From: Stratiolaelaps scimitus | Lineage: Eukaryota > Arthropoda > Arachnida > Mesostigmata > Laelapidae | Assembly: GCA_019614645.1 (NCBI GenBank) | Contig: JABWDB010000002.1 | Span: forward strand, 19,953,501-20,017,500 | Reading direction: 5' to 3' | Length of the DNA stretch: 64,000 nt | Program-made: the position numbers and the translations under genes | Notes under the pieces: generated by a model | What the model saw: only the letters and a program-made list of their open reading frames with translations | Database searches by the model: none | Told to the model about the DNA's origin: nothing | In this document: piece by piece, positions 41,401 to 53,680 of the stretch | How the letters are laid out: every line of letters begins with the position of its first letter | Numbering within the stretch: the first letter of the stretch is position 1

Positions 41401-42962
41401 ACGCGTGCTGATGTGGTTTCGATCATATCAGCACCTTATAGCTGCTATTTGAAACATCGCTATTGCTAACGTCGACAACAAATAAACAGCAATGACATGC
41501 AGTGACATTACAGGGAAGCTGTAGATACGTATCGCCGACTCTCCTCGAATACCGGCCGACCTCGGCCAGACAGCTGGCCCTGCTTAGCCCGTATGCAAAA
41601 TCCTTCATCGTTCTGTCGTGGCACCTTAGCGAAGTTCATTGATGTGTTTGTGATTGTCGCATATCTGTCTGATCTAGGTGATGAGATCATCTGGTAATCG
41701 TAGAGACACCAGATTGTGGTGTGACGTTCAAATAGCCAATCCAATGCGAAGTGCAGAGCGAGGCAATACTTACGCGCTGAGTCATGTATTCATCAGCCGC
41801 GTTGTTTCTTCAAACCCACGTAGCACTAGCACACAACTTGGTGATGCTTGCGGCAATTGTTACAGTTGGTTCACTTGAACTCAGAAGGGCAATAATTTCT
41901 AGAATAACGATCATAATCGTAGTATCCGAGCTATTTGGATGTAAGTGAATAAAGAAATAATTATAATGCTAATATAGTGATAATGAGTATAAATTAACAA
42001 GTAATAGTGAGCCACTGTATGTTCGAATAAACTTTAACAGCAGTAAAAAAAAGCAATAGTGAGTATTTACTCAACTACTACGCAAGTACCCCAGCAATAT
42101 TTTAGTTTGCGCATTGAGAGGTTATGTCGTGATATTTGAAGAATAATTTAGCCTTGGGTGCGGAAGAGGAAAGACGAGACCTAAAACCTTACTTAGATTA
42201 ACAGATTATCCTCCAAAATGAAACAGATTGAAGTGATCAATCACAGTATGGAATAATGTATAATATCCATCACAGTATAATAATATATATACATATATAT
42301 TGGCGAACATATATATAACATATATATAACGAACCTAGTGCTTGAAACATATACATAATGAACCCAGTGCTTGAAAATCAAAATAACACATTGAAATGAT
42401 TTGTGCTGTGTCGCTAGCCCAGATGGGTGAGGAATTTTCAATGGGCCAACAACTGTTGGCACGGCGCCTTAGCCGGCATATTGTGAATGTGGAACTCTGC
42501 TCCGTGTCGGCGTCCAATATATCCTTTATTATCAAAGCATCTATGTGCATACACAGTTTCAAGTTATACGAGAAAATTACGAGAAATTTCACATTTCACG
42601 AAATGAGCATTGGATCTATGTATGAATGAGCACCCAGTTCTAACGAAGAATGTTAACATAACCGAAACATCTCTACATTATGTGACAGAAGTTTGTAGCG
42701 GGCACTGGGGAAGCTAGTAGGGGTTACTGTCTATTGTTGAACGACTCCAGCACACTCGATCGCTCTGCAATCTTTCCTAGTTCATATCGACACACGCATA
42801 CACACACACATACCTAAATCAATCTTCATCTCGTCACATCGTACATTTTTTGTACACATTAACAAGCACACCAAATGATTCGAGAGCACAGTTTAACGGG
42901 TCAAAGAAAATTACGTGGGTTGTATTCAACGCACGATTGAGAGTCGCAAAATCAGTTGTTGA

Positions 42963-42968
42963 TTTATT
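42963..42968 (-). promoter_or_regulatory. Possible polyadenylation signal of PLC copy 1
   Basis: AATAAA on the minus strand about 350 nt past the stop of PLC copy 1. Confidence 0.3.
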
Positions 42969-43318
42969 ACATACAGAACATAAGGGTCACGTTTGCATTT
43001 CAAGAATAAGCAACATGTGTCTGCTACGCTCGAGCCTATTGCTTCGGCGAGGATGCTAGAGTTCGATTGGAACAGCTTAGAGTCAATTTGCGGGTGACAA
43101 AAGCATGGCGCATACAAAATTGAAGGCCCAAAGTGACACAGCTATAAAAGCAGCACATGAAACGGTTTCGTATTGAAATAGGTGGAGAACAACTTAGGGT
43201 GCATTTCTGAGTAAAATTATAATATATTTCCAATAATATATGTCCATGTTCAGTTTCAGTAAGCCTGTTAACATACGATTATGCCAAGCGCTATTTCGAT
43301 ATTGTCATCTTGTCCCAG

Positions 43319-44268
43319 TCAGGTTTGCTTTATAGAATTTGTACTCGCTGATCTGCTATGCAAGTGTAGAGGCCATTCTGGCTTTTGCAGGGTGACACGC
43401 ACAAAGAGCGTCGACGGCACAATCTTCTTAAACAACAGATTCCTCAGATGCACATGGCGATAGCCCTGTCGCATTGCTGTAAGTGGAATTGCGCACTCGC
43501 CCAGCCGGCAATTTCTGCCCAGCCGTGAGTCAGACATGACGACGAACACAAGTTGGGCCAGATCTGGGACGTTCAAGAGGAACTTGAACGTCGTATTCCA
43601 GACTGGGTTGAAACCTAGAACACAATGCTGCGGATATGATTCATGCCTTGTTTCTTTCTATGTCGATTTGCAAAAAAAACTGCTCAACCTTAACGCCAAT
43701 GGAACTGTCAATAAATAAAGAAATGTGATACATATGTAGTTTGAGATACAAATGCCTAAGCTGCGCGATCTGCAATGGATTAGTTGAAAGTTCTATAAGT
43801 ACTAAGTGTTATCTAGGAAGGTACTCTCCGACTGCTGGACTCCACGGAAAATCATTTATAAGGGTTTCTCTCCGAGGTCAATTATCTTTGGCGTTTCGTA
43901 ACTATTCCTGCTGTTTCGTATCTACAGAAATACAGGCTACCCTAATTAATGATCATCAAGACATATATGGTCACACGTTTGTGGCCGTTGGCCACTGGTA
44001 CGTTAGAAATATGAGCTCGGGACTGTTCTCCCTCGATAGAGAACCCATCCAGCTTCTAGTTATATCTAACGGTATTATGTCCATCACGGTGCTAGATATT
44101 GGAAACAGCACTACTGTGAACAAAACGGCGTGTCGTTTTGTGCTCACCGTTATTGCTGACGAAAGTTGTCCGCAAACAATTTTCGTCCAACGGGTGTCCG
44201 ATTATTTTGACCTCAACGTAGGGATCTGTTCCCTCGCCTTTAGCCGGCAAGTATTGGCCACTGATAAT
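43319..44268 (-). CDS. PLC copy 1: C2 domain exons and C-terminus
   Basis: 44268-44148 ([23 protein letters not shown]) and 43614-43319 ([35 protein letters not shown], stop TGA) make a type-II C2 domain, which would bind calcium and membrane phospholipid. The split falls inside the Gly codon of NNGFNP in both gene copies. The tail continues about 22 residues past the last C2 strand with no similarity to the tail of copy 2. The plus-strand open frame across these exons (43741-44328) is a shadow. Confidence 0.9.
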
Positions 44269-47200
44269 CTGAATCCGCAAAAGGTAAGTTATGACTTAAC
44301 AACGGTGCTCAGTGAGAAACAACGATAAATCACATGCAGAAATTGGCAGCAGCCCGCCAACAAAATGTCTAATCCGCATTATCGTCTACAGGAGGCCCAA
44401 CGTCGTTTCCGACATGGGTCATCCTTGACATACCATCTCTTTTTTTTTAGAATACCATCAAACTCTTGATACTGACGCATTCACATCTATCTTGCAGGCT
44501 CGGCCCGCCAGTACTACAGTATATAGGCTCATCAAGAGAAGTCGGAAGTCGGAGCCCGATAAGAACGGAACCGTTTGCAAGCCAATATCCGAATCACAAG
44601 GTACGTTCGAGCCTTAAAACTGCTGCCACAATATTGTTCTCGATAGGACAGAGACGTAAAGTATATCGCACGATCATTATTTGCGTAGTAATCGGTCCAA
44701 GGAAATGAGGCCTACTCGAGCCTCTTGTGCTGCTCGATTCGTTTATGGCCTCATCCTGACCTTCGTCCGCAAATAATCGCTCAAAAAGTAAAGGCTGGTT
44801 GTACTCTGCTCATTGATTCACGTTGCTATATATGTGTACTCTACCTTAATTCACTTTCACATTTACTCTGTTATTTGTGGCGGAATACTAATCCAGACGA
44901 CTCTTCTACAATAGGCGGTCGATAAGATCTAAAATCGCACTGCGGAGCAACTCGTGCCCAGTAACGGGTATGTAGCGCTTCAATAATATGCCACCCTGTC
45001 GACTTCCGGTTTCCAGAGTATACTTTACGAATAATGAACAAAAGCATATATTGTATTATCAACGCTAGCCAGCGATATTACATAGAAAAAACAAAAAGTC
45101 AGATTTATGATCATCTCAAATAGTTATAGCTCGAGTGTGAAAAACTCATACTGGTATGGACACAGCAATTTTTCGCAGCGTTTTTTGGCTCTATTGATCA
45201 GAGTTACCATAGACGGGTTAACTACCAATACGATATTATGTGTACGGCCTCATCATACCGTTACAGTGAGAACGCGACATAAATCCAAGTCCGGTTCAGC
45301 GAAAATGTACCCCTCGCGCAGAATGCGCGGTTTCAGAACGTAGCCACAATTCCCGTTTTGGGCAAACATGGACAGATTGTAGAATTGGTTCCTGTCCGAG
45401 GTCTGGTAATTCAGGGCCACTAAAGTAAAAAATGTCATAAAAAGACAACAACAACATCATCATCATTTAAGGGTCAAACTGAGTAGAATTATTGATACAA
45501 TCGAAATTAGCATGGATCACACCTAATGTACGATTTCACCGTAAATGGATCCGAGAAAGTGTCGACGATTCAACGGACACATATTGCTTAGTATTGTTTT
45601 ACAGGGAGAGACCTTTCCAATTTAAGATGCTTTTTCCCCCGATTGTAGGAAAATATTATTCGTGGATATCTTCAAGGCAGGGCAAAAACGTGTCGCACCC
45701 ATATGACATCCAACATTAAATAGCGGCGTCGGATCAAAGTTGGTCGAGTGTACTCTGGTCGATTTCGGATAGACTCTCGTTAGGTGGGTCCGGGCGAAGT
45801 CGGCAAACGCCTGCGTGTTCACAACATCCGCCAATATCTCGTCACAATGTGCCTCGCTGAACGACGCCATTTGGTTGAAACGCCCTGTTGCAGAACAACA
45901 AAAAGGCAGAGTTATATATATATATATATCCATTTATTGAGATGGTCATGAATGTTTGCTACAGCCACAGGAAGTGAATCTATTTGTGATAGCTCTTAAA
46001 CTTTAAACCGAGAAACTTTGCTCCGTAGACCGATAGAAGATTAACCGCCAGAAAAGTACTCGCCAACAAATTTGACAATATTAGAAATTGGCGTATAACT
46101 GCGCAAGGGTGTTTCTTAAACGAGCGCAGTCTCTCCTTGAATATATTGTTGTTCCTGTTGCTTTGTTTCCACGGAATAGTCGGGGAAATCACTGCGTCAA
46201 GTAGCTGTAAAAGTGCGTTGGCTTTTCGAACTCACACTTTTTTGCTTCTGAGAATGACTTCAGCTTGGTTGCGACACAATAGTTCAGGATGTCGGAAAGT
46301 TGACGTACTGGGACGGGCTTGAGGGAAATATCATCACTGATAGAGCTGCCTGAAGCTGACGATAATATGGCGGGTGTGCTCGAAGCTCGCCTGTACCAAG
46401 AAACAGAATGAATACGAGGGACAGCACCTGCAGCTCTCAGCACTAGTTTTACGGGATGGTTATTGATCTATTTCATGACAGACGTTTGTTGTTTTGTGCA
46501 CAACCCCGAAGACAATGATCGAAATCACTCGGGTTTTCCTAACTGAATCGCCGATCTACTTACCCCATGGGTGTCGATGCTGCGGGTAACAAAGTATCCG
46601 ATGTTTCGATGTCCCCATTTGAGTGTTTTCCTATCGACTCTGAAACCTGAAAGCCATGTCTCAACGCTGCCATATTAATCGAGATGCATAATTAAAATAA
46701 CTCATTTCTGCCTCATGTATCTAGAAGAGTTTAACTATTTAGCTGTTAGTCGCTTGTACGTGTTAATTTTATTTGGCCGAATCGCTTTAGTTTTCGATTG
46801 TTAACTATAATAATTTACCTCTGGTAAGCCTAATGCCCGTGGGAACCTGTCTCTGACCAGGAATGATAGATTACCTGTAGGGAATCTTTATTGATTCCTG
46901 CGGTATCCATTGGTGAAATATAAGTCAGATTTGGCGCTGAGTTCTCGCGGTGGACACTCTCAGGTGGTGAGTCCTCTCGCTTTTTTGCCTGTCATTACCG
47001 AATGCAATAGCCGAGTTAATAAACAGTATAATTTCAGCCATAGGATTATATTGTTGGCTTTTGTTATTTACTTTCTGCTCCGGGCTCTACTGTTCCTGTA
47101 TAATTATACATCAAGCTTTAGTAGTGAACATTTGTTGGTAATTGTTTATAGCGCAAATTTCCACTGCGAAGCTAGGCAGCGAGCATTCGTGCCTTATCAT

Positions 47201-50200
47201 ACAACGACAAAACACACAGACTCATATCAACTGATATATATATATATATATATATATTGCATCAATTTCTTTCATCCACGAATATGACTTCCCGGAATAA
47301 AATAAATCCAGTGGCTAAAGGTCATCATCACTCACCTTAATTAGAATCTTGCCCTTGAGTTCGTCTGGGGATGGAAGCACTCTCATTCCATCATCGACGA
47401 GATCGGTGCACAATCTTTCTACAACAGTCACGTCGAAGATTTCGCCCACACACACAAACTATTAAAAGTTTCCATGGTAACGCTATAGTTGAAACCTTAG
47501 TCCCGCTATATAGAGAATTAACGTAGACGTTACATCGTCCACGATGGCAATCGTATAAACACAACTGTCCACTGACTAGCTTACCTCCAAAAATGTCGAG
47601 AAAGTGTTTCGTCATTCGCGCCTCATTCTCTGCGTTGCAGTGATTTTCTATGGACAGAATGACCGGGTACCTGAAGACATCGGTGCGGAATAGACGGAAA
47701 TCAGTACAAGCCTAGTTCGCAGTGTCTGGTACAAAGCTTGCATCGAGACAGCACCATGGAGAATCAAAATTTGGCCTTGTATATTCTTGCGCGTTATTTG
47801 TCTAAGTGAACAGTTGAAATATCGGAGAGTTCTGAGCTCGAAGAACTACCACTACCCGATACAAGAGTCCGTTGTACACCAATATAAACTTACTGATTGG
47901 TCTCGAAGGCGTGGACCTTGATCGTCTCAAGAACGTCTCTCAGGAGAATCTTCGAGGTGAGCGTGCGGCCGTGATATATAATTGGGTCATAATCAGGTCC
48001 ATTCCACACATCCACTATTAGATTGAAAGAAACATATCGTGATCTCGATTGACACTCACTACAGAATATCCTGATTGCTATCAAATCAGAGCAATCCCTT
48101 GTTACAGGGAGTAGCCCCTCGCTGCACGTTAAGTCGTTGTTCACTATAACATGGGTATCGTATTGCAACTTACATTCAAGGCAACGACACCCTTTGTTCA
48201 ATGCGTTGATATAACCTGCTACACTGGAGTCGCCTATTAGCTGGTCGTCCAGAAGATACCTGTGAAAGATGGGTCGATAACACTACTATTAGTGGCCACG
48301 TTCATATATAGACCAAATGATTTTAACTCTGCGTGCAAGCGTTCCGCTTGATAATAATAGGTGGCACCAGAAGATTGAAATCCACCCTTATAGACCATAT
48401 ACAGATCGTAACTCATCTGGACGATCTAAATTTAGTCTACTTGTGAGAAAACGTGTGGGAAGCGGGTTTCAGCAATTAAACTTTGAAGTTCAGATGCAAC
48501 TCAATAACAAGGATAGCAAGTTAAGCACGGAACACATTTTATGCATATGATTTAGGGAAGATCAGCAGAAAGCAAACAAGTCCTTCAAAGCAATGTTTCC
48601 CCATGCTTCGTTCTTCACGCTGCGATGCTTACGTGTTGTGCGATGAAGCGATGAAGTACTCGTTCAAAGGGCGTGTCATGTCCTGACACACAGAAAGGTG
48701 CTCCCAATCGAAGATGTCCTGCAGATCTGAAAGAAGAAATGCCTCGAACCCGCGCATCGTCAGCTGATCTCCACAACCCCAGCCCTGCGTATATAAAGGA
48801 AAACAGTGTTATTTTTCGGAGACATTCGGAAGATCCAGGCGAACCTCACGTGGGCGAAGTAACGAGGACAAGGTACTGCTCGCAATTAGTTTGTAGTGGC
48901 AAAGATCATTCGACTTGACGCTTGGCCTTAAACATATGTTACAGCTTGGTGCGACTGTCTGCCATACGAGATCGAATATGATTATCAACATTTTGGTGCT
49001 GTTTCATTCGGAAAATTACTATAGACATACCAATGAAAATTCGAGTCCAACAAATTATGTGTCCCATACTAACTATGCAAATTACGTCGATCCCTCGACT
49101 CGACAAAAGTCAGCACGAAAAAATGAATAGGAATTTATCATGAACCAATAACGGTGAGTGGATGACCCTTCGTCTGGAGTAGCAACTTGATCCAACAACG
49201 TCAACACGGACGATTGCAGGTTGAATCCATGCAATCGTACGATCGCATGTAAGTCCGTTAACTAGACCAAGATACACCTTGTAGCTGTCCTCAGTGAATG
49301 ACGCAATTGCGGTTTTGCACTCTTCCAGTGAATAATCCTCCAGCTGGTCGTATCGCAAGAATTTCTGAAGTTCTTCAGGGCCGATCATGCCAGTTTCCGG
49401 GACTCTGTACCTGCACAGTCGTTGAGCGTAGTCCATAACAAATGATACGTTTTAGAATCGTTCCTATAAACAGCCATGGAAAATAACGAGAATCGAATAA
49501 GTGTCGAAGAAGCTATCAGCATGTCAACGGTAACAGCTGGCCGATAGGTTTGCGATTTGAGTTGAAATTTTACGATTTCTACTGATTTGGCGCCTTTTTT
49601 TTTGTTAAATAAGATCATTTCGTGCTATTCAAACAAAGTGTTTAGTTCAAAAATCCATCTTTCAGTTACGGCAAAAAAAAATAGCTATAATTCTCGTCCG
49701 AGCTAAATATGGCATCATCAAGGGCTATGAAGGATTACTGAAGCAATTTTCTGGCAAAAGTCATTAACGCTTACTGATTGAAGAGAATTTGAAGTTCGGG
49801 CCGATGCTGGATCGAGTTGAAGAGAGCAACGAATCTCTTCTTATCCAATACACGTTCGCCTTTACTCCGTATCTCTACAGGATATCCGCTTACGCTCTAA
49901 GTGTCGCATAGGGAATGTTCGAACACAGAATCACAGTAAACCTATTTTGCTGAGAAAGCTACAATTGTAAAATCTTTGGAACAGAAAACTTCGCGGTGCC
50001 CCTTTACAGATAACTTCTCACGAAATTTGATTTTATCAGGCGCCTACCCTCGTTTAATTGAGTAAACTGTCGATGGTTGTTATACTGAGAGGAGAGACGA
50101 ATATAGAAAAACATTATGCCGAAATATATCAGTATATTGTGAGTCATTTCCTGATCATTTACCTGTCACCACAATCAGGAAATGACTCACAGTAGTCAAT

Positions 50201-50530
50201 CGTTATGCGTTATGCTTCCTGAGCGCTATAGAACTTTGCCCGCTATGATACCATTATAAACTAATTGTCGTATATCTAGGTCCATTCAAGTGTTTTATGT
50301 CAAGCATACATGAAAATGGCATCGTAGATCCTTCTTTGGTAGATCGCAGCTCATCTGCCTGACAAGCTCGACACATTCATGGTAACTGACACATCCGTCA
50401 TTGTTGATATCCGCGCGTTCGAAGTGTGTCTTCAGCCACTGATCGAAATCGCTGCTCCGCTTCGAATCACTACGATATGCTGCTTCTAAATGTAACAAAG
50501 CCCATCTCCACTCGCGGTCGGAACTCAGTC
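43319..50530 (-). CDS. Phosphoinositide-specific phospholipase C, delta-like, copy 1 (EF-X-Y-C2; 5' end not found)
   Basis: This enzyme hydrolyses PIP2 to diacylglycerol and IP3 at the membrane in a calcium-dependent way. Fourteen minus-strand exons were traced by splice sites and matching phases: 50530-50310, 49872-49775, 49410-49278, 48763-48633, 48259-48174, 48014-47894, 47670-47585, about 47458-47336, 46646-46564, 46390-46236, 45884-45699, 45419-45259, 44268-44148 and 43614-43319. They total about 2.0 kb, or about 666 codons, which is the usual delta-type length less the PH domain. The short XY linker without SH2/SH3 domains and the end right after C2 argue against gamma and beta types. 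The catalytic set is present: His and Asn in SSHNT, Glu and Asp in LELDVW, His in YHGR, Glu in SIENHC, Ser in SFSE and the R-V-Y of the Y domain. One junction is abnormal (near 47,450). The PH domain and start codon must lie above 50,530. Confidence 0.92.
45259..46646 (-). CDS. PLC copy 1: XY linker and Y-box exons
   Basis: 46646-46564 and 46390-46236 encode a serine-rich linker of about 60 residues, then the start of Y ([20 protein letters not shown]). 45884-45699 carries FNQMASFSE, the R-V-Y-P segment and FNVGCHM; 45419-45259 carries VALNYQTSD and [12 protein letters not shown]. The last is the very typical end of the PLC barrel, with the phosphate-binding Arg and Tyr present. In this copy the usual tryptophan of the WNVGCQ motif is replaced by phenylalanine. 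Exon lengths of 186 and 161 nt equal those of copy 2 exactly. Confidence 0.9.
47233..47258. repeat. (TA)n microsatellite in PLC copy 1 intron
   Basis: About 13 units, in the intron downstream (on the minus strand) of the last X-domain exon. Confidence 0.95.
47336..48763 (-). CDS. PLC copy 1: X-box catalytic domain exons
   Basis: Five exons (48763-48633, 48259-48174, 48014-47894, 47670-47585, about 47458-47336) encode the X half of the catalytic barrel. Readable landmarks are [12 protein letters not shown] then [48 protein letters not shown] and [14 protein letters not shown]. All general acid/base and calcium ligands known for PLC-delta1 have a counterpart here. The first four exons join cleanly. 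The last one does not: the tag acceptor next to a TG run gives a 123-nt exon starting in phase 0, whereas the preceding exon ends one base into a codon. Either the acceptor is non-canonical or the TG run differs by one unit from the functional allele. Confidence 0.88.
49278..50530 (-). CDS. PLC copy 1: end of PH region and EF-hand exons
   Basis: Three exons. 50530-50310 starts in phase (two leading bases) with a helix, [11 protein letters not shown], that resembles the closing helix of a PLC PH domain, then a complete EF-hand loop [12 protein letters not shown] with acidic residues at positions 1, 5 and 12. 49872-49775 ([16 protein letters not shown]) and 49410-49278 ([17 protein letters not shown]) form the degenerate later EF-hands usual in this family. 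The donors gtatgc, gtaagc and gtgtat and the phases (0, 2, 0) join them and then the X-domain exon without breaking the frame. Confidence 0.85.
50138..50191. repeat. 18-bp perfect inverted repeat inside PLC copy 1 intron
   Basis: tgtgagtcatttcctgat (50138-50155) is exactly complementary to 50174-50191, with an 18-nt spacer. It lies in the intron between the first two EF-hand exons. It would form a stable hairpin in RNA from either strand; function unknown. Confidence 0.85.
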
Positions 50531-50643
50531 CTAATAATGGAAGAAAGCAATTAAAAAAAGCATCTCGACATCGAATTTCCCCGACAGAGTGTTTGGCATT
50601 CGCAGCCGAGGCAAGCCACCGCCAAGGGACACATAGAATCGGT

Positions 50644-50940
50644 TCAATCGACAAATAAATAAACAAACAAATAAACGCGCGTCAATTCGTGGTGAGACTT
50701 CGGTTCATTGACATTTATTGGAACGGGATACTGTTGCAGCAGTGTTGTTGTACGGAGCGACCTACAGTTTGCCAAATCTCGAATCATTTCGAGCCCGTTC
50801 AAATTTTGCAGAATGTTGAGTGACGAAAATTTGGTGACGGCACCATAGGCACTGTCTAGATTAGCTATGAATTCTACGAATTTAGCCGCGTTTTTTGATA
50901 ACAGATTCAGAAGCCCTCGGTGGCTAGCGGAGGGCTTCAC
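50644..50940 (-). CDS. Hypothetical open frame just upstream of PLC copy 1 EF-hand exons
   Basis: 98 codons starting at an ATG (MKPSASHRGLLNLLSKNAAK). The middle reads like an amphipathic helical protein (FSSLNILQNLNGLEMIRDL). The last dozen residues come from an AT-rich stretch, so any true exon probably ends earlier. It lies where the PLC PH-domain exons are expected but shows no PH motif that I can see. Its start overlaps a 9-bp inverted repeat (about 50910-50938). Confidence 0.25.
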   Translation of the reverse strand: MKPSASHRGLLNLLSKNAAKFVEFIANLDSAYGAVTKFSSLNILQNLNGLEMIRDLANCRSLRTTTLLQQYPVPINVNEPKSHHELTRVYLFVYLFVD

Positions 50941-52594
50941 TTATACTCAAACATCGAAGATAAAATAAATTCTGCCGTTATTTCTATGAGAAATTCTATG
51001 CGTACGTTGAAGCTTGGGCCGATCGTCTGCCAGATGCAGCCGGCTTAGTGCTATGCCCATTGGTGCAACAGTCTCCTTTTAGTCTATCACAAAAATGCTT
51101 GAACAGGTTGTCATGTCCAATGCAGTTGATGGCGAACCGTTGAGGAGCTCATATGCGGCGATTTCTTTCAATACCCTTCATAGCCGCAATTAGCGAAGCC
51201 ACCTCAAAGTGCACAGCAGCCGTTTCAAATCGACAACAACACTCCACTGACCATAGACCTACCACCCACGGGATTCTTCAATAGCAATCAGCTGCGAGAT
51301 GTCCCGCTTCGTTGATGCAGTGGTGTTCGACAATTCGGGGTGTCGTCCGTGCTAAGCATGACAACACAGCTGGATGGGAACAGCTGCCGCAAACGCCCCA
51401 TGATTAGATTCTGTGTCGGATATTGATTATGATTATGCGTCTTGAAATATGCAATAATTAGAGAAGCAGTTGATGATTGAGTATCAGGCTGTCACGAGAA
51501 ATCCGGAAATTAATCGAAACGCCATTTTTTGCTCCTTCTGTTTTTCGAAGAAAACACCCTGATGACAGCAGCACTATACTTACTGAGTCAATCTCACTCG
51601 TTCGAAATTCGAACCTCTGTCAAGGCTTACTGAGTGCGTGGAGGGCTCGTTACCAAGGGGCTGATTGATTCGACTCTGGATCGCCGCCGGTCTACGCGCG
51701 CTGGCATCGTCAGCACATACAAACCAATAACTATAATAAATAATGTATACTCTGAAATATCACGGCTTTCGCCTATGTTGAAGCTTTTATTTGAAATGTC
51801 TCACTAGCACTCAGTAGTTTATTAGCGCTTGATGTGACAATTGTAACTGAGAATTGAATTTTATCGAGCTGATTAGACAACAACACGGTTTGCTGATGAG
51901 TATTATATAGCTAGCTGTTCGGGACCACTCTGGTAGAGGCATAGGTGCATGCAAGGTTCATTCGAGACCTCTGTTAGCTTGTTCTTGTTACTAATTAGTA
52001 ATTGCTTAACAAGTAACTAAGTAATTACTAATAGTATTTAATAATCTATTGCACGTTGTTCGTCGTTTCCGTTAGTGACTAGCTCCTCACTAAGCGGAAC
52101 GCCAATTAGGTCTTTCACCTTTTATGATTCACGGTGTGAGTTCAATTAGTCCTTATTAAAGTGTGACAGAATGCGTCGGTGTCTTAAGTCGTTGATGTCA
52201 TACTAATACATTGACGTCATCTCTCGAAAGTTTACCCACGTATTAGGAGACGGCAATGCCGCATGTCGGCCTTTTGAGTCAGGCTCAAGACGAGTAGTCA
52301 TGGCTACCTCATTAGAAGTCATTATCGAATAGAACACACATATTATTGATGATAGAAAAAATGATCTGTTCAGCAGCAAAAAATGCCAACATGTAGTATT
52401 ATACACAACTATTAGATGATATGCTTCTGTCATCACAACATATTTGTGTCATAAACTCTGTCCGCCAAAATTTGCATATACATTGCATAAGGCGTATACA
52501 ATAGCTAAATAAGTGGACATTAACTCACATGACAAATAGCATTAGCGAAACTGGAATTTGGCAGCAGTATCGATTGGGTACGGTATCAGCGACT
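50941..52594. other. Expected location of the missing PLC PH-domain exons
   Basis: Minus-strand fragments such as 51351-51263 (tag acceptor, gtaggt donor, KRDISQLIAIEE) are faintly PH-like, but I could not connect them in frame to the EF-hand exon at 50530. 51,960-52,035 holds an imperfect AT-rich inverted repeat. No other gene was seen. Confidence 0.35.
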
Positions 52595-52606
52595 CAAATT
52601 GACCAG

Positions 52607-52864
52607 CGGTCTACTGGATGGTCTAGTGGTGAGCGTCTTGGACTGCTATACCGGAGGGACGTGTTTGTTGGTTTCAAACACTGTCAGACGCGGAGAATCT
52701 GTAGAATTCTTTATCATCTATATCTTTATCTGAAGATTCTTGCCAGGTACGAGTAAGGAAGAGAATAAGCAGAGGTGGCCCCGACAGGTTCTCATAGTAA
52801 TACCTAAAAGGGTAAGAGCTGAGGCCTGTCTCGTAGGGGAACAGCTGAGGGTCAGCTCGAAAAA
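52607..52864 (+). mobile_element. tRNA-derived SINE, type 1, full-length copy A
   Basis: 258-nt element flanked by a 12-bp target-site duplication, caaattgaccag at 52595-52606 and 52865-52876. The head has a perfect pol III A box (TGGTCTAGTGG, 52619-52629) and, about 50 nt on, a loose B box (GGTTTCAAAC, 52670-52679), as in a tRNA-Glu/Asp-like start. A unique body follows (cagacgcggagaatct, taccaggtacgagtaa-like), then a tail ending cagctgagggtcagctcg and a short A-rich end. It is nearly identical to the copy at 55,739. Confidence 0.88.
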
Positions 52865-53618
52865 CAAATTGACCAGAGCGAAACGCGAACGAAATTGTTT
52901 GAACAACTCCTCGATAAGCTCGCACGCCTATTCAGCACTCCCGAGAAGGAGTGTGGCAACTAAGATTTCTTGTAGATTCACCTGCGTGGCCAATTTACAG
53001 TCAGGCACAAATAGTAATTAGCGTGTGAAACAGCAATTTAATTCCGGGTACGCATGCCGGTGTTAGCAGATGAAACATAATCATACTACAAGAAGCGAAC
53101 TTCAGCATTGTAAAAATTGCAGTTCCCTTAACAAACCGATATAAACCTTTGCTATGAACGGTAGCTAAGTGTTGTCACTATATAACACTACTAACAAGAG
53201 GCGCGCTAATGATAACCGTGTATCCAAGTGACGAATTCGTCAAGGCAATGTGGAAAAGCGACGTCGCACGATCGTCCAATTGGTAATGACTCCATCTGAC
53301 ATTATACACCCACATAGAAAAAAAAAGAAGCAAATATAAGTGTTGGATAATAAACAACTATTATTCGCATGTAACGACACGGCTTCAAGTCATATCGCAC
53401 AGAGTTGGATACAGATTTGACAGGAGTTGGGGAATTCTTGTACGGACTAGGAACACGGCCTAAATCAGTCTAATCGAAACTATAAAATGCTCATAGCAGT
53501 AATATGATACTCAGGGCAGAGAAACAATGAACGATTGTGTCAAATTTATTGATCATGATGGTCCGTCTTTGAATCTTCAATTATTAGAGAAGTAGTTGGC
53601 TGTCAGGCCGAGACCGAG

Positions 53619-53680
53619 CTGAGGCCTGTGGGACAGGGGCCAGCCAACAGCTGAGGGTCAGCTCGTAAAAAAAGAAAAAA
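53619..53680 (+). mobile_element. tRNA-derived SINE, type 1, 5'-truncated copy C
   Basis: Only the last 60 or so bases of the type 1 SINE (ctgaggcctgt ... cagctgagggtcagctcg) plus an A-rich tail are present, yet a 15-bp target-site duplication, caggccgagaccgag, flanks them at 53604-53618 and 53681-53695. So this is a genuine 5'-truncated insertion by target-primed reverse transcription, not a deletion of a longer copy. The tail has an extra ggccagcc block. Confidence 0.85.

Larger units (their letters stand above)
35140..43318. other. Intergenic stretch, AT-rich, without a clear gene
   Basis: Likely 3' UTR of the ligand gene at its left end and 3' UTR of PLC copy 1 at its right end. Otherwise microsatellites and one doubtful small frame (36299-36589). 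No splice-linked coding pieces were found. Confidence 0.55.

Noticed and set aside
43741..44328. 195-codon plus-strand open frame
   Set aside because: It runs antisense across the first C2 exon of PLC copy 1; the minus-strand reading has a clear domain and splice sites.
52674..53021. Open frames of 83 and 93 codons on opposite strands
   Set aside because: They lie in or read out of SINE copy A.
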